NCBI GenBank assembly: GCA_020723105.1 | Contig: DYJL01000002.1 | Span: 1 to 64,000, forward strand | Direction: 5' to 3' | Length of the DNA: 64,000 bases | Origin: Nitrospira japonica | Lineage (GTDB): Bacteria > Nitrospirota > Thermodesulfovibrionia > UBA6902 | Part shown: one piece after another, positions 44,180 through 54,059 of the stretch | Layout of the letters: every line of letters begins with the position of its first letter | How positions within the stretch are numbered: the first letter of the stretch is position 1 | Notes under the pieces: generated by a model | The model's input: only the letters and a program-made list of their open reading frames with translations | Databases searched by the model: none | What the model was told of the DNA's origin: nothing | Translations under genes and position numbers: made by a program

Positions 44180-44344
44180 CAGATATGGAAAGCTGTAAAA
44201 GAATTTCTATACGACATCTTTGAAAAGGGGTTAGGGGATAGGGAGTAGGGGATAGATGAGAAGAAATAAGAAAAACAGCTCGAAGAAAAAATGTAATATG
44301 CTGTTTGTCGATTATAGAAATTCTGAAACAGGTTGCCATATCTG
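44180..44344. mobile_element. MITE-like repeat, copy 2 (165 bp, opposite orientation)
   Basis: This is the reverse complement of the copy at 27169-27333, at the same 165-bp length and with most bases conserved. The ends are cagatatggaaagctgt and acaggttgccatatctg, imperfect inverted repeats of one another. A G-rich patch (aaaggggttaggggataggg) replaces the C-rich patch of copy 1 when read on this strand. It sits between the promoter side of the E1alpha gene and the end of carB, in a non-coding gap. Confidence 0.75.
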
Positions 44345-44400
44345 ATAAAAGAGCTTAAATAGATTTTAAGATATCTAATAATTAACAACATAAAGCTTGG

Positions 44401-47400
44401 TTAACCAGCCACATGATGGTACTGTTGAAGCGATTTGATATTAATCTGTTCGATCATCATCACTTCAATGGCGTTTATAGTGGCCCTGGCACCTGCAATT
44501 GTGGTGGTGTAAGGAATCTTATACTGAAGTGCGGCTTCTCTCAATGTGAAAGAATCCTTCTGGGCCTTTGCGCCTGAAACTGTATTTATTATGAAACTCA
44601 CTTCTTTGTTCTTTATGTAATCAACGATGTCGGGCCTTCCCTCGCCGACTTTGTTAACTGTCACAACGCTGATGCCGTGCTGCTGAAGGTAGTTTGCAGT
44701 GCCTTTTGTTGCTATTATCGAAAAACCGAAAGTGGCCAGCTTTTTCGCCATTGGAGGAAGATATTGCTTGTCCTGGTCCTTAACGCTTATGAATACCTGT
44801 CCGTACATGGGGATTATATTGTTTGCCGAGGTCTGAGCCTTGGCATAGGCCCTGCCGAAGTCCTGATCAATACCCATTACTTCTCCAGTTGATTTCATTT
44901 CAGGCCCGAGCAGCGAATCAACGCCCCGGAATCTGTCAAACGGAAATACTGCTTCTTTCACAGTGAAGTGAGATATTTCCTTTTCGGATGTCAGCCCTGA
45001 TTTGGCAAGTGATTTTCCGACCATCACCTTCGCAGCCAGTTTGGCAAGGGGGATGCCGATGGATTTGCTGACATATGGAATTGTACGCGAGGCCCGCGGG
45101 TTGACTTCGAGGATATAAACTTCCTGGTCCTTGACTGCAAACTGGATGTTCATAAGACCGATAACATTTAATTCTTTTGCGAGGGCTTTTGCCTGCAGCT
45201 TGATGTTCTCAATAATATCTTTTGGCAATGAATACGGCGGAAGCGAACATGCTGAATCTCCTGAATGTACCCCGGCTTCTTCAATATGCTCCATTATGCC
45301 GCCGACAATAACGGTGGCCCCGTCAGAAATAGCATCAACGTCAATCTCTATGGCATCTTCAAGATATTTATCTATCAGGACGGGATGTTCCGGAGAGGCC
45401 TTCACTGCACGCTGCATATAGTCCCGGATACTCTTTTCATCATAGACAATCTCCATGGCCCGGCCGCCGAGAACATATGACGGTCTGACCATTACGGGAT
45501 AACCAATGCCTGTGGCAACATTAACTGCTTCTTCAACTGACATTGCAGTGCCGCTTTCAGGTTGCTTGAGATCGAGTTTATGCAAAATTTCTTTGAATCT
45601 CTTTCTGTCCTCAGCCCGGTCTATTGAATCCGGGGAGGTGCCGAGAATTTTTACTCCAGCCCTCTCAAGAGGGACGGCGAGTTTCAGAGGTGTCTGTCCG
45701 CCGAACTGGACGATAACGCCTTCGGGTTTCTCGATTTCAACTATATTAAGAACATCTTCAAAGGTTAGAGGTTCAAAATACAATCTGTCTGCGGTGTCAT
45801 AGTCGGTGCTGACTGTTTCAGGATTGCAGTTGATCATTATCGTCTCATAGCCGAGCTCTCTCAATGCAAAAACAGCATGTACACAGCAGTAATCAAATTC
45901 AATCCCCTGGCCAATCCTGTTAGGGCCTGAACCGAGGATGATAACTTTCTTCTTGCTTGTGGGATTAGCCTCGCACTCAGCGAAAGTGGTATTTCCCCTT
46001 GTCACTTGTTCCATACTCCTGTAGAACGGCCGTTCGTAAGTCGAGTATAAATAAGGTGTGTAAGCCTTGAACTCGGCTGCACAGGTATCTACCATCTTAT
46101 ACACCGGCTTTATTCCGTATGCAAGTCGCTGCTTTCTTAATGTGATTTCATCAGTGCCGAGCATACTGGCAAGCCTGCGGTCCGAGAAGCCGTATTCTTT
46201 GGCCTGCTGTAATAGATCAGGAGAAAGGGGCTGGTTGCGGGTAACAAGTTTTTCAAAATCCAATATCTGTTTTATATTGTGCAAAAACCACGGATCAATC
46301 ATTGTTAAATCGTGTATGTCTTCAATACTCATGCCCATCCGTAATGCATGGGTAATGTACCAGATGCGATCCCAGCCGGGAATTTTTAATTTCTTCTTTG
46401 TCTCATCAAGGTCTGCATCTGCCGGCTCAAAACCGTAACTGTCAATCTCAAGGCTGCGTATTGCTTTGTGCAGGGACTCTTTAAAGGTTCTGCCGATTGA
46501 CATGGCCTCACCGACAGACTTCATTTGAGTCATTAGAGTGGCATCTGCCTCAGGGAATTTTTCAAATGCAAAACGTGGGAATTTCACGACAACGTAATCA
46601 AGTGTAGGCTCAAAGGATGCAGGTGTTTCCTTTGTAATATCATTTGGTATCTCATCAAGAGTCAACCCGACAGCGAGCTTTGCAGCGATCTTTGCAATCG
46701 GGAATCCCGTGGCCTTTGAGGCCAGGGCGGAACTTCTTGACACCCTTGGATTCATCTCGATAACCACCATTTGACCATTGGCAGGATTTACTGCGAACTG
46801 GATGTTTGAGCCTCCGGTATCAACTCCTATCTCACGGATTATTGCAATTGAGGCATCGCGCATCATCTGATATTCCTTGTCAGTCAGCGTTTGTGCAGGA
46901 GCAACAGTAATCGAGTCTCCGGTATGGATGCCCATCGGATCAAAATTTTCTATGGAGCAGATGATTACAACATTGTCCTTGTTGTCGCGCATGACCTCAA
47001 GCTCGTATTCCTTCCACCCGAGTACCGATTCTTCCACGAGCACCTGATGGACCGGACTGAGCTGAAGGGCCTTGCTCAGGCTTTTATTGTATTCATCCAT
47101 GTTGTAGGCAATGCTTCCGCCTGTTCCTCCGAGTGTGAAGGACGGTCTCAGGATCAGGGGGAATTTGAGATATTCGGTGGCCTTTAAACCTTCTTCCATG
47201 GAATTGATATTTTTACTTTTTGGAGTATCAAGGCCTATCCGGGCCATTGCTTCCTTGAATAACTCCCGGTCCTCACCTTTTTTTATTGCAGGAATTTTTG
47301 CGCCGATCAATTCCACGCTGTATCTGTCGAGAATACCTCTTTCATATAACTCCACTGCAAGGTTCAATGCGGTCTGTCCCCCCATTGTCGGGAGAATTGC

Positions 47401-47652
47401 GTCAGGACGTTCCTGTTCAATTATTTTCTCAAGGATTTCAACTGTGAGAGGTTCGATATATGTAATATCTGCAGTTTCAGGGTCCGTCATGATTGTGGCC
47501 GGATTTGAATTGACAAGCATTACTTTGTAACCTTCTTCACGCAGGGCCTTGCACGCCTGCGTTCCTGAATAGTCAAATTCACATGCCTGTCCGATGATTA
47601 TCGGCCCTGAGCCAATCAGTAATATGCTTTTAATGTCTGTCCGTTTGGGCAT
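44401..47652 (-). CDS. carB: Carbamoyl-phosphate synthase large subunit
   Basis: A 1083-aa ATP-grasp tandem enzyme that makes carbamoyl phosphate for pyrimidines and arginine. It starts [20 protein letters not shown]. Two homologous ATP-grasp halves show [17 protein letters not shown] and [17 protein letters not shown], each followed by the V-E-M/E-V-N-P-R segment ([26 protein letters not shown]). The C-terminal regulatory domain (residues about 935-1083) is present. The length is normal. It is downstream of carA by 2 nt. Confidence 0.97.
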   Translation of the reverse strand: MPKRTDIKSILLIGSGPIIIGQACEFDYSGTQACKALREEGYKVMLVNSNPATIMTDPETADITYIEPLTVEILEKIIEQERPDAILPTMGGQTALNLAVELYERGILDRYSVELIGAKIPAIKKGEDRELFKEAMARIGLDTPKSKNINSMEEGLKATEYLKFPLILRPSFTLGGTGGSIAYNMDEYNKSLSKALQLSPVHQVLVEESVLGWKEYELEVMRDNKDNVVIICSIENFDPMGIHTGDSITVAPAQTLTDKEYQMMRDASIAIIREIGVDTGGSNIQFAVNPANGQMVVIEMNPRVSRSSALASKATGFPIAKIAAKLAVGLTLDEIPNDITKETPASFEPTLDYVVVKFPRFAFEKFPEADATLMTQMKSVGEAMSIGRTFKESLHKAIRSLEIDSYGFEPADADLDETKKKLKIPGWDRIWYITHALRMGMSIEDIHDLTMIDPWFLHNIKQILDFEKLVTRNQPLSPDLLQQAKEYGFSDRRLASMLGTDEITLRKQRLAYGIKPVYKMVDTCAAEFKAYTPYLYSTYERPFYRSMEQVTRGNTTFAECEANPTSKKKVIILGSGPNRIGQGIEFDYCCVHAVFALRELGYETIMINCNPETVSTDYDTADRLYFEPLTFEDVLNIVEIEKPEGVIVQFGGQTPLKLAVPLERAGVKILGTSPDSIDRAEDRKRFKEILHKLDLKQPESGTAMSVEEAVNVATGIGYPVMVRPSYVLGGRAMEIVYDEKSIRDYMQRAVKASPEHPVLIDKYLEDAIEIDVDAISDGATVIVGGIMEHIEEAGVHSGDSACSLPPYSLPKDIIENIKLQAKALAKELNVIGLMNIQFAVKDQEVYILEVNPRASRTIPYVSKSIGIPLAKLAAKVMVGKSLAKSGLTSEKEISHFTVKEAVFPFDRFRGVDSLLGPEMKSTGEVMGIDQDFGRAYAKAQTSANNIIPMYGQVFISVKDQDKQYLPPMAKKLATFGFSIIATKGTANYLQQHGISVVTVNKVGEGRPDIVDYIKNKEVSFIINTVSGAKAQKDSFTLREAALQYKIPYTTTIAGARATINAIEVMMIEQINIKSLQQYHHVAG

Positions 47653-47654
47653 GT

Positions 47655-48803
47655 TTATTCTCCTATCATCTCTCTGAATCTGCTGAATATATAGCCCGAA
47701 TCATTCGGGCCGGGTCCTGCCTCCGGATGATGCTGGAAAGAAATTATCGGCAGTTCAATATGCCTCATTCCTTCTTCTGTGCCGTCATAAAGATTTTTAT
47801 GTGTAAGTTCAACCTGTCTGCCGAGGCTTTTTACGTCAACGCAGTAGTTATGGTTCTGCGATGTGATTTCAACTTTTCCTGTTGTCAAATCCATCACAGG
47901 ATGATTGCCTCCGTGGTGTCCGAATTTGAGTTTGTAAGTTGTGCCGCCCATTGCAAGCCCCAATATCTGATGGCCGAGACATATGCCAAGAACGGGCTTT
48001 TGGCCCATGAGTTTCTTTGCAGCTTCGATACCGTATGTGACTGTCTGCGGATCGCCGGGACCATTGCTCAGAACAACTCCTTCAGGATTCATATCTAATA
48101 CTTCTTCTGCAGGTGTCTGCGCCGGCACTACTGTAACATCAAAACCTGCATTGACAAGATGACGCAGGATATTCATCTTAATACCAAAATCATAGACGAC
48201 AACTTTTTTAAGTTCTAAGTTTTGAGTTTTGAGTTTAGTATTTTCACCTGACTCTTGACTCTTAACTCTTGACTCCAATTCCCACAATCCTTTGATCCAG
48301 TTATAAACTTTTTTTGTTGTAACTTCTCTTACCAGATCAAAAGCGGAGATGCCGGGATGTTTGCGGACTTTTTCAAGCAGGCTTTGGGGACTTAAATCTG
48401 TTGACGAGATGATCCCCATCTGACAACCGTAGTCTCTCAGATGTTTTGTAAGAGCTCGTGTATCGAGGCCGTGAATACCGACCTTGTTGTTGTCTTTGAG
48501 ATAGTGAGCGAGGTTTTTCTGAGAACGCCAGTTGCTCGGGAAATCAAAGAACTCCTTTGCAACAAAACCTTCGACATGGGGCAGACATGATTCCATATCT
48601 TCATCATTTATTCCGTAATTGCCTATCTGGGAATAAGTCATTACAACTATCTGCCCTTTATATGAAGGGTCCGTAAGTATTTCCTGATAACCTGTCATCG
48701 AGGTATTGAAGACAACCTCTCCGATGGTCTCGCCTTCTGCGCCGAAATTCCACCCCTCAAAGACCGTACCGTCGGCAAGTACAAGAAGAGCTTTTTTATT
48801 CAT
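47655..48803 (-). CDS. carA: Carbamoyl-phosphate synthase small subunit
   Basis: A 382-aa glutaminase subunit that supplies ammonia to CarB. ATG 48803 gives [20 protein letters not shown], the normal CarA start; a longer reading from TTG 48851 adds 16 aa with no family match. The glutaminase triad is the Cys in [13 protein letters not shown] and the His/Glu in [12 protein letters not shown] variable linker before the glutaminase domain (about residues 170-195) carries the repeat-encoded [18 protein letters not shown]. The gene lies between pyrC and carB. Confidence 0.96.
   Translation of the reverse strand: MNKKALLVLADGTVFEGWNFGAEGETIGEVVFNTSMTGYQEILTDPSYKGQIVVMTYSQIGNYGINDEDMESCLPHVEGFVAKEFFDFPSNWRSQKNLAHYLKDNNKVGIHGLDTRALTKHLRDYGCQMGIISSTDLSPQSLLEKVRKHPGISAFDLVREVTTKKVYNWIKGLWELESRVKSQESGENTKLKTQNLELKKVVVYDFGIKMNILRHLVNAGFDVTVVPAQTPAEEVLDMNPEGVVLSNGPGDPQTVTYGIEAAKKLMGQKPVLGICLGHQILGLAMGGTTYKLKFGHHGGNHPVMDLTTGKVEITSQNHNYCVDVKSLGRQVELTHKNLYDGTEEGMRHIELPIISFQHHPEAGPGPNDSGYIFSRFREMIGE
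48216..48276. repeat. Simple repeats translated within carA
   Basis: Two low-complexity blocks lie side by side: taagttttgagttttgagt (about 48217-48235) and actcttgactcttaactctt (about 48251-48270). On the coding strand they are read in frame as SRVKSQES and TKLKTQN, in the linker before the glutaminase domain. The words match those found in pyrK (32106-32140) and in the inverted repeat upstream of fabF (25936-26032). Confidence 0.8.
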
Positions 48804-48857
48804 TATAGGTGTAACCCCCAAATTGTTATTTTTTTGTCTGGCTAATGACAATTGAAT

Positions 48858-50159
48858 CTACGACCAATCGTATATTTTACCCATTGAGATAGTCTTTTCA
48901 ACTGTCCCTTTTAACGTCCATCCATTAAAGGGTGAATTTTTCCCTTTTGACAAGAATTTTGACGAATCAACTGTATATGTATTCTCAAGATTTATTATTG
49001 TGATGTCAGCATCAGCCCCTGATGATAAAGTTCCCTTTGGAATTTTCATGATTTCAGCAGGAGTTGCAGACATCTTCATGATGAGCTGTTTCAGATCTAA
49101 AAGTTCCTGTCCCACAAGCTGAAAGGCCAGTGAGAAGGCTGTTTCAAGTCCTGAAATCCCAAATGCGGCGGAATCAAATTCTTTTGTTTTATCATCAAAA
49201 TGATGCGGGGCATGATCCGTAGCAATTACATCAATAGTGCCGTCTTTCAGTCCTTCCTTAATCGCTTCAACGTCTTTCTCGGTTCTGATGGGCGGATTGA
49301 CTTTCAGATTCGTATCATAACTGATAAGAGACTCGTCTGTCAGAGAAAAATAATGCGGACAGGTTTCTGCAGTCACATTTATTCCGCAGGCTTTTGCGTC
49401 CCGTATCAGTTTTACAGAACCTGCAGTTGAAACATGAGCAATATGCAGCCTTCCGCCTGTAAGCTGGCAGAGGGCTAGGTCTCTTGCAACCATTATTTCC
49501 TCAGCAGCTTTTGGTATTCCTTTTAGACCGAGAATGGTTGAGACAAACCCTTCATTCATTACCCCGCCTTCTGATAAATACAGATCTTCACAGTGAGAGA
49601 TTATAGGGACCTCGATGATTTTTGAATACTCAAGTGCGCACCTCATAATAAGGCTGTTGGTTACAGGCCTGCCGTCATCAGAAAATGCGATACAGCCGGT
49701 CCGTTTCAAGGCTTCAAGTTCGGCAAGCTCTTCATTTTTCTGTCCTTTTGTTATGGCGCCGATAGGATAGACAGTGCATGAACCTTCGCTCAGGGCCTTT
49801 TTAATAATGAACTCTGTTACAGCAATGGTATCGTTTACAGGATTTGTGTTAGGCATGCAGCATACTGATGTAAAGCCGCCTCTTGCAGCGGCGCTGGTTC
49901 CGGTGCTTATTGTTTCTTTATACTCAAAGCCCGGTTCGCGCAGATGCGTGTGCATGTCAACAAGTCCCGGTATGACAATACAGTCAGAAGCGTCAATAGT
50001 TTGTAAGCTTGCCAGCTTGCCGGCTTGCCAGCTTGTGACTTTATTCTTCTGCGCTAAAACAATCTCTTTTATCTTTCCGTCTTCAATTAACACATCCCCT
50101 TTTCCATCAATATCCTGTGAGGGGTCAATTATACGGCCATTCTTTATCAAGATCTTCAT
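48858..50159 (-). CDS. pyrC: Dihydroorotase
   Basis: A 433-aa zinc amidohydrolase of pyrimidine synthesis. The first metal motif is [17 protein letters not shown] (about residues 66-82), and the later [17 protein letters not shown] has the catalytic Asp. The N-terminal composite domain contains [20 protein letters not shown] (about residues 39-58), partly encoded by a gcttgcc/ggcttgcc repeat. The C-terminal part ends [16 protein letters not shown]. It overlaps pyrB by 4 nt at its start. Confidence 0.95.
   Translation of the reverse strand: MKILIKNGRIIDPSQDIDGKGDVLIEDGKIKEIVLAQKNKVTSWQAGKLASLQTIDASDCIVIPGLVDMHTHLREPGFEYKETISTGTSAAARGGFTSVCCMPNTNPVNDTIAVTEFIIKKALSEGSCTVYPIGAITKGQKNEELAELEALKRTGCIAFSDDGRPVTNSLIMRCALEYSKIIEVPIISHCEDLYLSEGGVMNEGFVSTILGLKGIPKAAEEIMVARDLALCQLTGGRLHIAHVSTAGSVKLIRDAKACGINVTAETCPHYFSLTDESLISYDTNLKVNPPIRTEKDVEAIKEGLKDGTIDVIATDHAPHHFDDKTKEFDSAAFGISGLETAFSLAFQLVGQELLDLKQLIMKMSATPAEIMKIPKGTLSSGADADITIINLENTYTVDSSKFLSKGKNSPFNGWTLKGTVEKTISMGKIYDWS
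50006..50036. repeat. Short tandem repeat translated within pyrC
   Basis: Plus-strand agcttgccagcttgccggct (from about 50006) is a run of near-identical 8-9 nt units that continues to about 50036, and it reads in frame as WQAGKLAS in PyrC. It lies in the N-terminal composite domain, in a region that dihydroorotases tend to vary. It is a different repeat word from those in pyrK and carA. Confidence 0.7.
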
Positions 50160-51076
50160 TTTTTTACTCCTGCAAGCAGATACAGGACTGCCATTCTGAC
50201 AGCAAGTCCGTTAGTTACCTGTTCAAGAATCACTGATTGCGGCCCGTCTGCAACCTCTGATTCAATTTCAACACCCCTGTTCATGGGCCCCGGATGCATG
50301 ACAATCGCATTATCCCGGGCTAATTGCAACCGTGCGGTTGTGAGGCCGTAAAGATAGAAGTATTCCTCAAGCGAAGGGAAATATCCTTTGCTCTGACGTT
50401 CCAGTTGAAGTCTCAGCGTCATAATCACATCAGCTTTTTTCAAGCCTTCTTCAATGGTATTAAAGACCTCTATGCCGAGATGCCTGACTTCAGCAGGCCT
50501 CAGGGTAGGGGGGCATATCAACCTCACATGAGCTCCAAGTTTTGTAAGGGCATAAATATTTGAACGGGCTACCCGGCTGTGGGTTATATCTCCTATTATG
50601 GCGACAGTAAGTCCCTTAATTTTTTTCTTGTGAGACAGGATGGTAAACAGATCGAGCAGGGCTTGTGTCGGATGTTCATTTGCGCCGTCTCCTGCATTGA
50701 TTACAGAAATATTGAGTATCCTGCTCAGAAAATGCGGGACCCCTGCAGAGGAATGACGTATAACGACAAAATCTGCTCCCAATGCTTTTATGGTAAGTGC
50801 AGTATCTTTTAGAGTTTCACCTTTTATAACACTGCTTGTTATAGTTGAGAAATTTATAACATCAGCGCTCAACCTCTTTGCAGCAAGTTCAAAGGAAATT
50901 CTGGTTCTTGTTGACGGTTCAAAAAAGAGATTGACCACGGTTTTGCCCCTCAAGGGAGGAACTTTCTTAATGTCTCTCTGCAGCACATCCTTGAATCCGG
51001 ATGCGGTTTCGAGAACATGATATATCTCTTCAGTTGTAAGTTCTTTGATGCCGAGAAGGTTTTTTGATGTAACCAT
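50156..51076 (-). CDS. pyrB: Aspartate carbamoyltransferase catalytic subunit
   Basis: A 306-aa enzyme that joins carbamoyl phosphate and aspartate. The carbamoyl-phosphate signature is [20 protein letters not shown] (about residues 50-69), with [16 protein letters not shown] and the later [18 protein letters not shown]. The length is that of the catalytic chain; no pyrI regulatory gene is present. The start ATG at 51076 follows a run of 7-bp repeats in the pyrR-pyrB gap. Confidence 0.96.
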   Translation of the reverse strand: MVTSKNLLGIKELTTEEIYHVLETASGFKDVLQRDIKKVPPLRGKTVVNLFFEPSTRTRISFELAAKRLSADVINFSTITSSVIKGETLKDTALTIKALGADFVVIRHSSAGVPHFLSRILNISVINAGDGANEHPTQALLDLFTILSHKKKIKGLTVAIIGDITHSRVARSNIYALTKLGAHVRLICPPTLRPAEVRHLGIEVFNTIEEGLKKADVIMTLRLQLERQSKGYFPSLEEYFYLYGLTTARLQLARDNAIVMHPGPMNRGVEIESEVADGPQSVILEQVTNGLAVRMAVLYLLAGVKK

Positions 51077-51078
51077 AG

Positions 51079-51113
51079 TTTGAAATTTGAAATTTGAAAT
51101 TTGAAATTTTTTT
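51079..51113. repeat. 7-bp tandem repeat in the pyrR-pyrB gap
   Basis: On the plus strand tttgaaa is repeated four times, then followed by a T-run (about 51079-51113). It fills the whole 39-bp gap between the pyrR stop and the pyrB start, so it contains the region where a pyrB ribosome-binding site should be (on the minus strand it reads aaattt-type sequence with no Shine-Dalgarno). Coupling of pyrB translation may therefore differ from the usual. Confidence 0.75.
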
Positions 51114-51115
51114 CA

Positions 51116-51646
51116 CTATCCGTTTACCAAAACTACTTTATCTTTCTTGCCATCTTCTTCGAGAAATACCTCTACGCGGTCATTAAAAAAAGTGGGAATA
51201 TTCTTCCCGACGTAATCAGCCCGGATAGGGAGTTCTCTGTGGCCTCTGTCAATTAAAACCGCAAGCTGAATATAGGCAGGCCTGCCGAAATCTATCAATG
51301 CATCCATGGCAGCCCGGATGCTCCTGCCTGTAAAGAGTACGTCATCAATAAGTATCACGGTCTTGTTGTTTATGGTGCAGGGAATATCTGTTTTCTTGAC
51401 TACCGGCTGCTCTTCTTTGGTATTGAGATCGTCTCTGTAGAAGGTAATATCCAGTATGCCGACCTCGATGCGGCCGCTTTCAATTAATTCTATTTGGGTG
51501 GCCAGTCTTTTTGCGAGAAGGACACCGCCTTTTTGTATGCCTACGAGACAGATGTTTTCGGTCCCCTTGTTTTTTTCAATAATTTCATGGGCCATCCTTC
51601 GGATTATTCTTTTAATGTCGTTATAATCAAGCAGTTGTTTAGACAT
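51116..51646 (-). CDS. pyrR: Bifunctional pyr regulatory protein / uracil phosphoribosyltransferase PyrR
   Basis: A 176-aa PRTase-fold protein that senses UMP and, in some lineages, binds pyr leader RNA. The PRPP loop is VILIDDVLFTGRSIRAAMDA (about residues 94-113), and the middle GKNIPTFFNDRVEVFLEEDG is typical. It heads pyrR-pyrB-pyrC-carA-carB. I could not find a convincing PyrR-binding attenuator upstream (51647 on), so regulation by this protein is not shown. Confidence 0.95.
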   Translation of the reverse strand: MSKQLLDYNDIKRIIRRMAHEIIEKNKGTENICLVGIQKGGVLLAKRLATQIELIESGRIEVGILDITFYRDDLNTKEEQPVVKKTDIPCTINNKTVILIDDVLFTGRSIRAAMDALIDFGRPAYIQLAVLIDRGHRELPIRADYVGKNIPTFFNDRVEVFLEEDGKKDKVVLVNG

Positions 51647-51993
51647 AAAAAAAACCTTCTTCTGTTGAGAGATAAAAGGCGTTTAAGCGGGTGTTATATT
51701 GGAGAATCTTAAAAAGTGTGCGACTCAATTAATGCTTCCTTTCCAGCCTCTCAGGACCAGTTTAAAGGTTAAAAACTGTAACCATCATAATATAAAACAA
51801 GATTTGTTGTCAATAACCCGAATTGCAAGGTAGTTATATATTGACTTTTTGACCAAACTTCGCTATCGTTTGAGGAAAAAATTCAGACAGATACCGACAA
51901 ATCGCTCTCTTGTTGTAAGAATTTGGCAGAATGCGTAGGGACAGCAGTTTGGCTGTGCAAACAACGCATAGAGAAACAAGAAGGAGGACAGGT
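51647..51993. other. Divergent intergenic region between pyrR and the WD40 genes
   Basis: This 347-bp gap divides the pyrimidine operon from the accessory island. A plausible promoter for the first WD40 gene has ttgact at about 51842 and tatcgt 18 nt later. Closer to the start an inverted repeat pairs atgcgt (51931-51936) with acgcat (51964-51969), ending 12 nt before the AAGGAGG of the gene. A pyrR promoter in the opposite direction is likely in the A/T-rich 51780-51850 part, but I could not fix it. Confidence 0.4.
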
Positions 51994-53376
51994 ATGAAAG
52001 ATGATTTTAAAAGCGATGAAAGTCAACTGCCGCAAGATGAAGAAGAAACCCCAAATGTTTACTCTCGCAGTCATGCTGATGGTGAGACTAAGCTTAGCCG
52101 TAGGACGTTTTTAGAACTTGCTGCGGTTGCAGCGACAACATCTGCTCTCCACAGCGGGTGTGCAACGCTGGCGGGCTTGGGGCAAACCGGTCCTGCGATC
52201 GCTCACAAATCAGCGGTCACTGCACTAGCGGTCAATACTGCTGGCAATTTGCTGGCTTCCGGCGATAAAGATGGTACCCTTAAGCTATGGCAGTTACCCC
52301 AAGGCGTGCTTCTAAACTCCTGGGAGGGATATAAGTCCACTATCTCTGACCTGACCTTTCCCCTTATGGAGGATGAGCTGTGGTCGCTCAATTCATACGG
52401 CACCCTGAAGCGTTGGCACCTGCCTGACTGCAAGGAATCCATTGGTGGGGCGTCCATGTCAGGGATGCAGTTATTTGCAGTTCCGAGTTCGGCTGACTGG
52501 TATGCCTTACGAACAACTGCCGGGGATATGGAACTCCGCAGCCAAACAACGGGAGAGAAGCTGTTTTCACTAACAGGTTTTAACGATACCGTCAATGCGT
52601 TGGCTGTGACTTCGGATGGGCGCCTCCTACTGGCTGGCGGAGCTAATGGAAATTTGGGCCTCTGGATTGACCCTGCTGGCGACAAATCTCTACAGATAGT
52701 CAAGTCAGGTCCCTCAGCGGTATCAGCCTTGGCTATCTCTTCAGATGGCAAACTGGCGTTAAGCGCTCATGCTGATGCCCAGTTACGCACCTGGCAAATG
52801 CCCAAGATGCAACCTGGAGCTGTGTACCAATCCAACCTCGGCAAACCATTTTGCGTTGCCATCAGACCTCAAATGGACCTGTTTGTAGTTGGCTCAGAGA
52901 AACCCGAGATCGGGTTATGGAAGCTATCCCCTGCGGTGGTGGAGGCCCAAATTTTGATGGGACATTCGGCGGCAGTGCCAGCCACGGTTATTACACCGGA
53001 TGGAACGCTGTTGATCTCCGGTAGTGAGGACAAGACAATACGGCTGTGGTCACTGCCTGACGGCAAATATCTGCGGAACCTAGTGGATATGTCAATCAAC
53101 TATAAATATATCGAGGGGACGTCCTACAAAGGTACGGATGTTTATGGACGGACCATCACCTATACGCTTCCGTGCGGTTCACCTATTCCGCCTGGTGCGG
53201 TTTGCACCTGCAACTGTGTCCCGGGCGCGATGACCATTCCTAGAAATAACTCTCAGAGATACGATGCGAGGGGCTACTGCACGTGTGACCTGATTTGTAC
53301 GTGCAATACTGTCTGCACGTGCCAAAGTGTCGGCCGTGGTAGAACGTACTATATTTCGTACTGGTATCCTAATTGA
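51994..53376 (+). CDS. Tat-exported WD40 beta-propeller protein with Cys-rich C-x-C tail, copy 1
   Basis: A 460-aa protein. ATG 51994 follows AAGGAGG at 51981-51987. The N terminus is charged, then SRRTFLELAAVAA (about residues 33-45) is a twin-arginine signal. HSGC shortly after could be a weak lipobox. From about residue 65 WD40 blades follow, with recognisable GDKDGTLKLWQLPQG and GSEDKTIRLWSLPDGKY. The last 70 residues are a tail: LPCGSPIPPGAVCTCNCVPG, then YCTCDLICTCNTVCTC and GRGRTYYISYWYPN. The six Cys of the last cluster form three CTC triplets spaced three residues apart. The tail looks like a radical-SAM substrate core carried on a folded leader, or a metal-binding site. It is followed by a truncated copy of the radical SAM gene. 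Confidence 0.85.
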   Translation: MKDDFKSDESQLPQDEEETPNVYSRSHADGETKLSRRTFLELAAVAATTSALHSGCATLAGLGQTGPAIAHKSAVTALAVNTAGNLLASGDKDGTLKLWQLPQGVLLNSWEGYKSTISDLTFPLMEDELWSLNSYGTLKRWHLPDCKESIGGASMSGMQLFAVPSSADWYALRTTAGDMELRSQTTGEKLFSLTGFNDTVNALAVTSDGRLLLAGGANGNLGLWIDPAGDKSLQIVKSGPSAVSALAISSDGKLALSAHADAQLRTWQMPKMQPGAVYQSNLGKPFCVAIRPQMDLFVVGSEKPEIGLWKLSPAVVEAQILMGHSAAVPATVITPDGTLLISGSEDKTIRLWSLPDGKYLRNLVDMSINYKYIEGTSYKGTDVYGRTITYTLPCGSPIPPGAVCTCNCVPGAMTIPRNNSQRYDARGYCTCDLICTCNTVCTCQSVGRGRTYYISYWYPN

Positions 53377-53472
53377 AGGATGTCTATTTTATTGAGTTCA
53401 ACGGGCGGTATCTCATCTATCGTCCGCTGAAACGTTTGGCGTTCATTGGCAATCAGGCTCTGATTAACTATA
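53272..53472 (+). repeat. 201-bp perfect repeat, copy 1 (Cys-tail and radical SAM start)
   Basis: The bases are identical to 55771-55971 throughout. They encode the last 34 residues of the WD40 protein tail and the first 33 residues of the radical SAM protein, across the shared stop/start overlap. Outside the block the two WD40 genes are clearly diverged. This is a sign of recent gene conversion or duplication limited to the tail/maturase junction. Confidence 0.95.
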
Positions 53473-53501
53473 CAAATAATCACGAACCAACGGCAAGTTA
53501 A
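53373..53501 (+). pseudogene. Truncated radical SAM peptide maturase remnant
   Basis: TTG 53373 starts a 42-codon frame whose first 33 codons are identical to the radical SAM gene at 55872 (MKDVYFIEFNGRYLIYRPLK and onward to INY). It then diverges into TNNHEPTAS and stops. The next bases (attcaaggttcggat, 53502-53516) again match the intact gene at about 56256-56270, so about 280 bp appears replaced or lost. No SAM or SPASM Cys motif remains. It overlaps the WD40 stop in TTGA, as in copy 2. Confidence 0.85.
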
Positions 53502-53525
53502 ATTCAAGGTTCGGATAATTAGGCA

Positions 53526-54059
53526 CTATTTTTTGCAGTTTTGATTCAGGGTCTCTAATCTTTGCTTGGCTTCTTCATTTAAAGGGTATCGTTTGAGGAA
53601 GTCTTCATAGGCGTAAATGGTTCCTATAGACTTTGCTTTGTCAAAATACAGCCTTTCTATTTCCTTACGTGCGTTTGCACTGAATTCACTCCCCGGATAT
53701 TGTTCTAGGAATTTTTCATATGCGGATATGGTTCCTTTAGACTTTGCTTTGCCGTAATGTAACCTTTCTATTTCTTGACGTGCGGTTGCACTGAATTTAC
53801 TCCCCGGATATTGTTCTAGGAATTTTTCATATGCGGATATGGTTCCTTTAGACTTTGCTTTGTCGAAATACAGCTTCTCCAGTTTTCGTTTTGCTTCTCC
53901 ATCAAACTCGCTCCCCGGATATTGTCGTAAGAAGTTTTCATATGCATAAATGTTATTTGCTTTTTGCGCCCTTTCCCACGCCATGCTCGCGCAACCGATA
54001 AGGCTTAAAAGGATAACAAACATCATAAACCATATAGCGATTTTCAGCAGTTTAATCAT
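53526..54059 (-). CDS. Lipoprotein built of four ~36-residue helical repeats
   Basis: A 177-aa protein with a lipoprotein signal (residues 1-22, lipobox LIGC). It then holds four 34-36 residue repeats of form Y-x-x-F-L-x-x-Y-P-G-S-x-F with a following (A)R-x-x-I-E-x-L-x-F-D-K-A-K-S (e.g. YEKFLEQYPGSKFSATARQE). They resemble TPR/Sel1-like or YfiO-type helical pairs. Two central repeat units are almost identical at DNA level (108-bp period), showing recent expansion. It runs opposite to the flanking WD40 genes and sits inside the duplicated segment. A periplasmic scaffold role is plausible but unproven. Confidence 0.75.
   Translation of the reverse strand: MIKLLKIAIWFMMFVILLSLIGCASMAWERAQKANNIYAYENFLRQYPGSEFDGEAKRKLEKLYFDKAKSKGTISAYEKFLEQYPGSKFSATARQEIERLHYGKAKSKGTISAYEKFLEQYPGSEFSANARKEIERLYFDKAKSIGTIYAYEDFLKRYPLNEEAKQRLETLNQNCKK

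Noticed and set aside
44128-44391. An 87-aa minus-strand ORF across MITE copy 2
   Set aside because: It is the translation of the repeat itself plus the 5' end of the E1alpha gene; no family match or RBS.
51647-51850. A PyrR-responsive attenuator upstream of pyrR
   Set aside because: I could not find a clear anti-terminator/terminator pair or a PyrR-binding loop consensus on the minus strand.
51931-51993. Upstream start of WD40 copy 1 at 51931
   Set aside because: Its codons run through the leader hairpin, no RBS precedes it, and copy 2 has no matching extension.
53526-54059. Reading the lipoprotein repeats as a CRISPR-like or DNA tandem array
   Set aside because: The 108-bp period is in frame with codons and the protein repeats are well formed, so it is a coding repeat.
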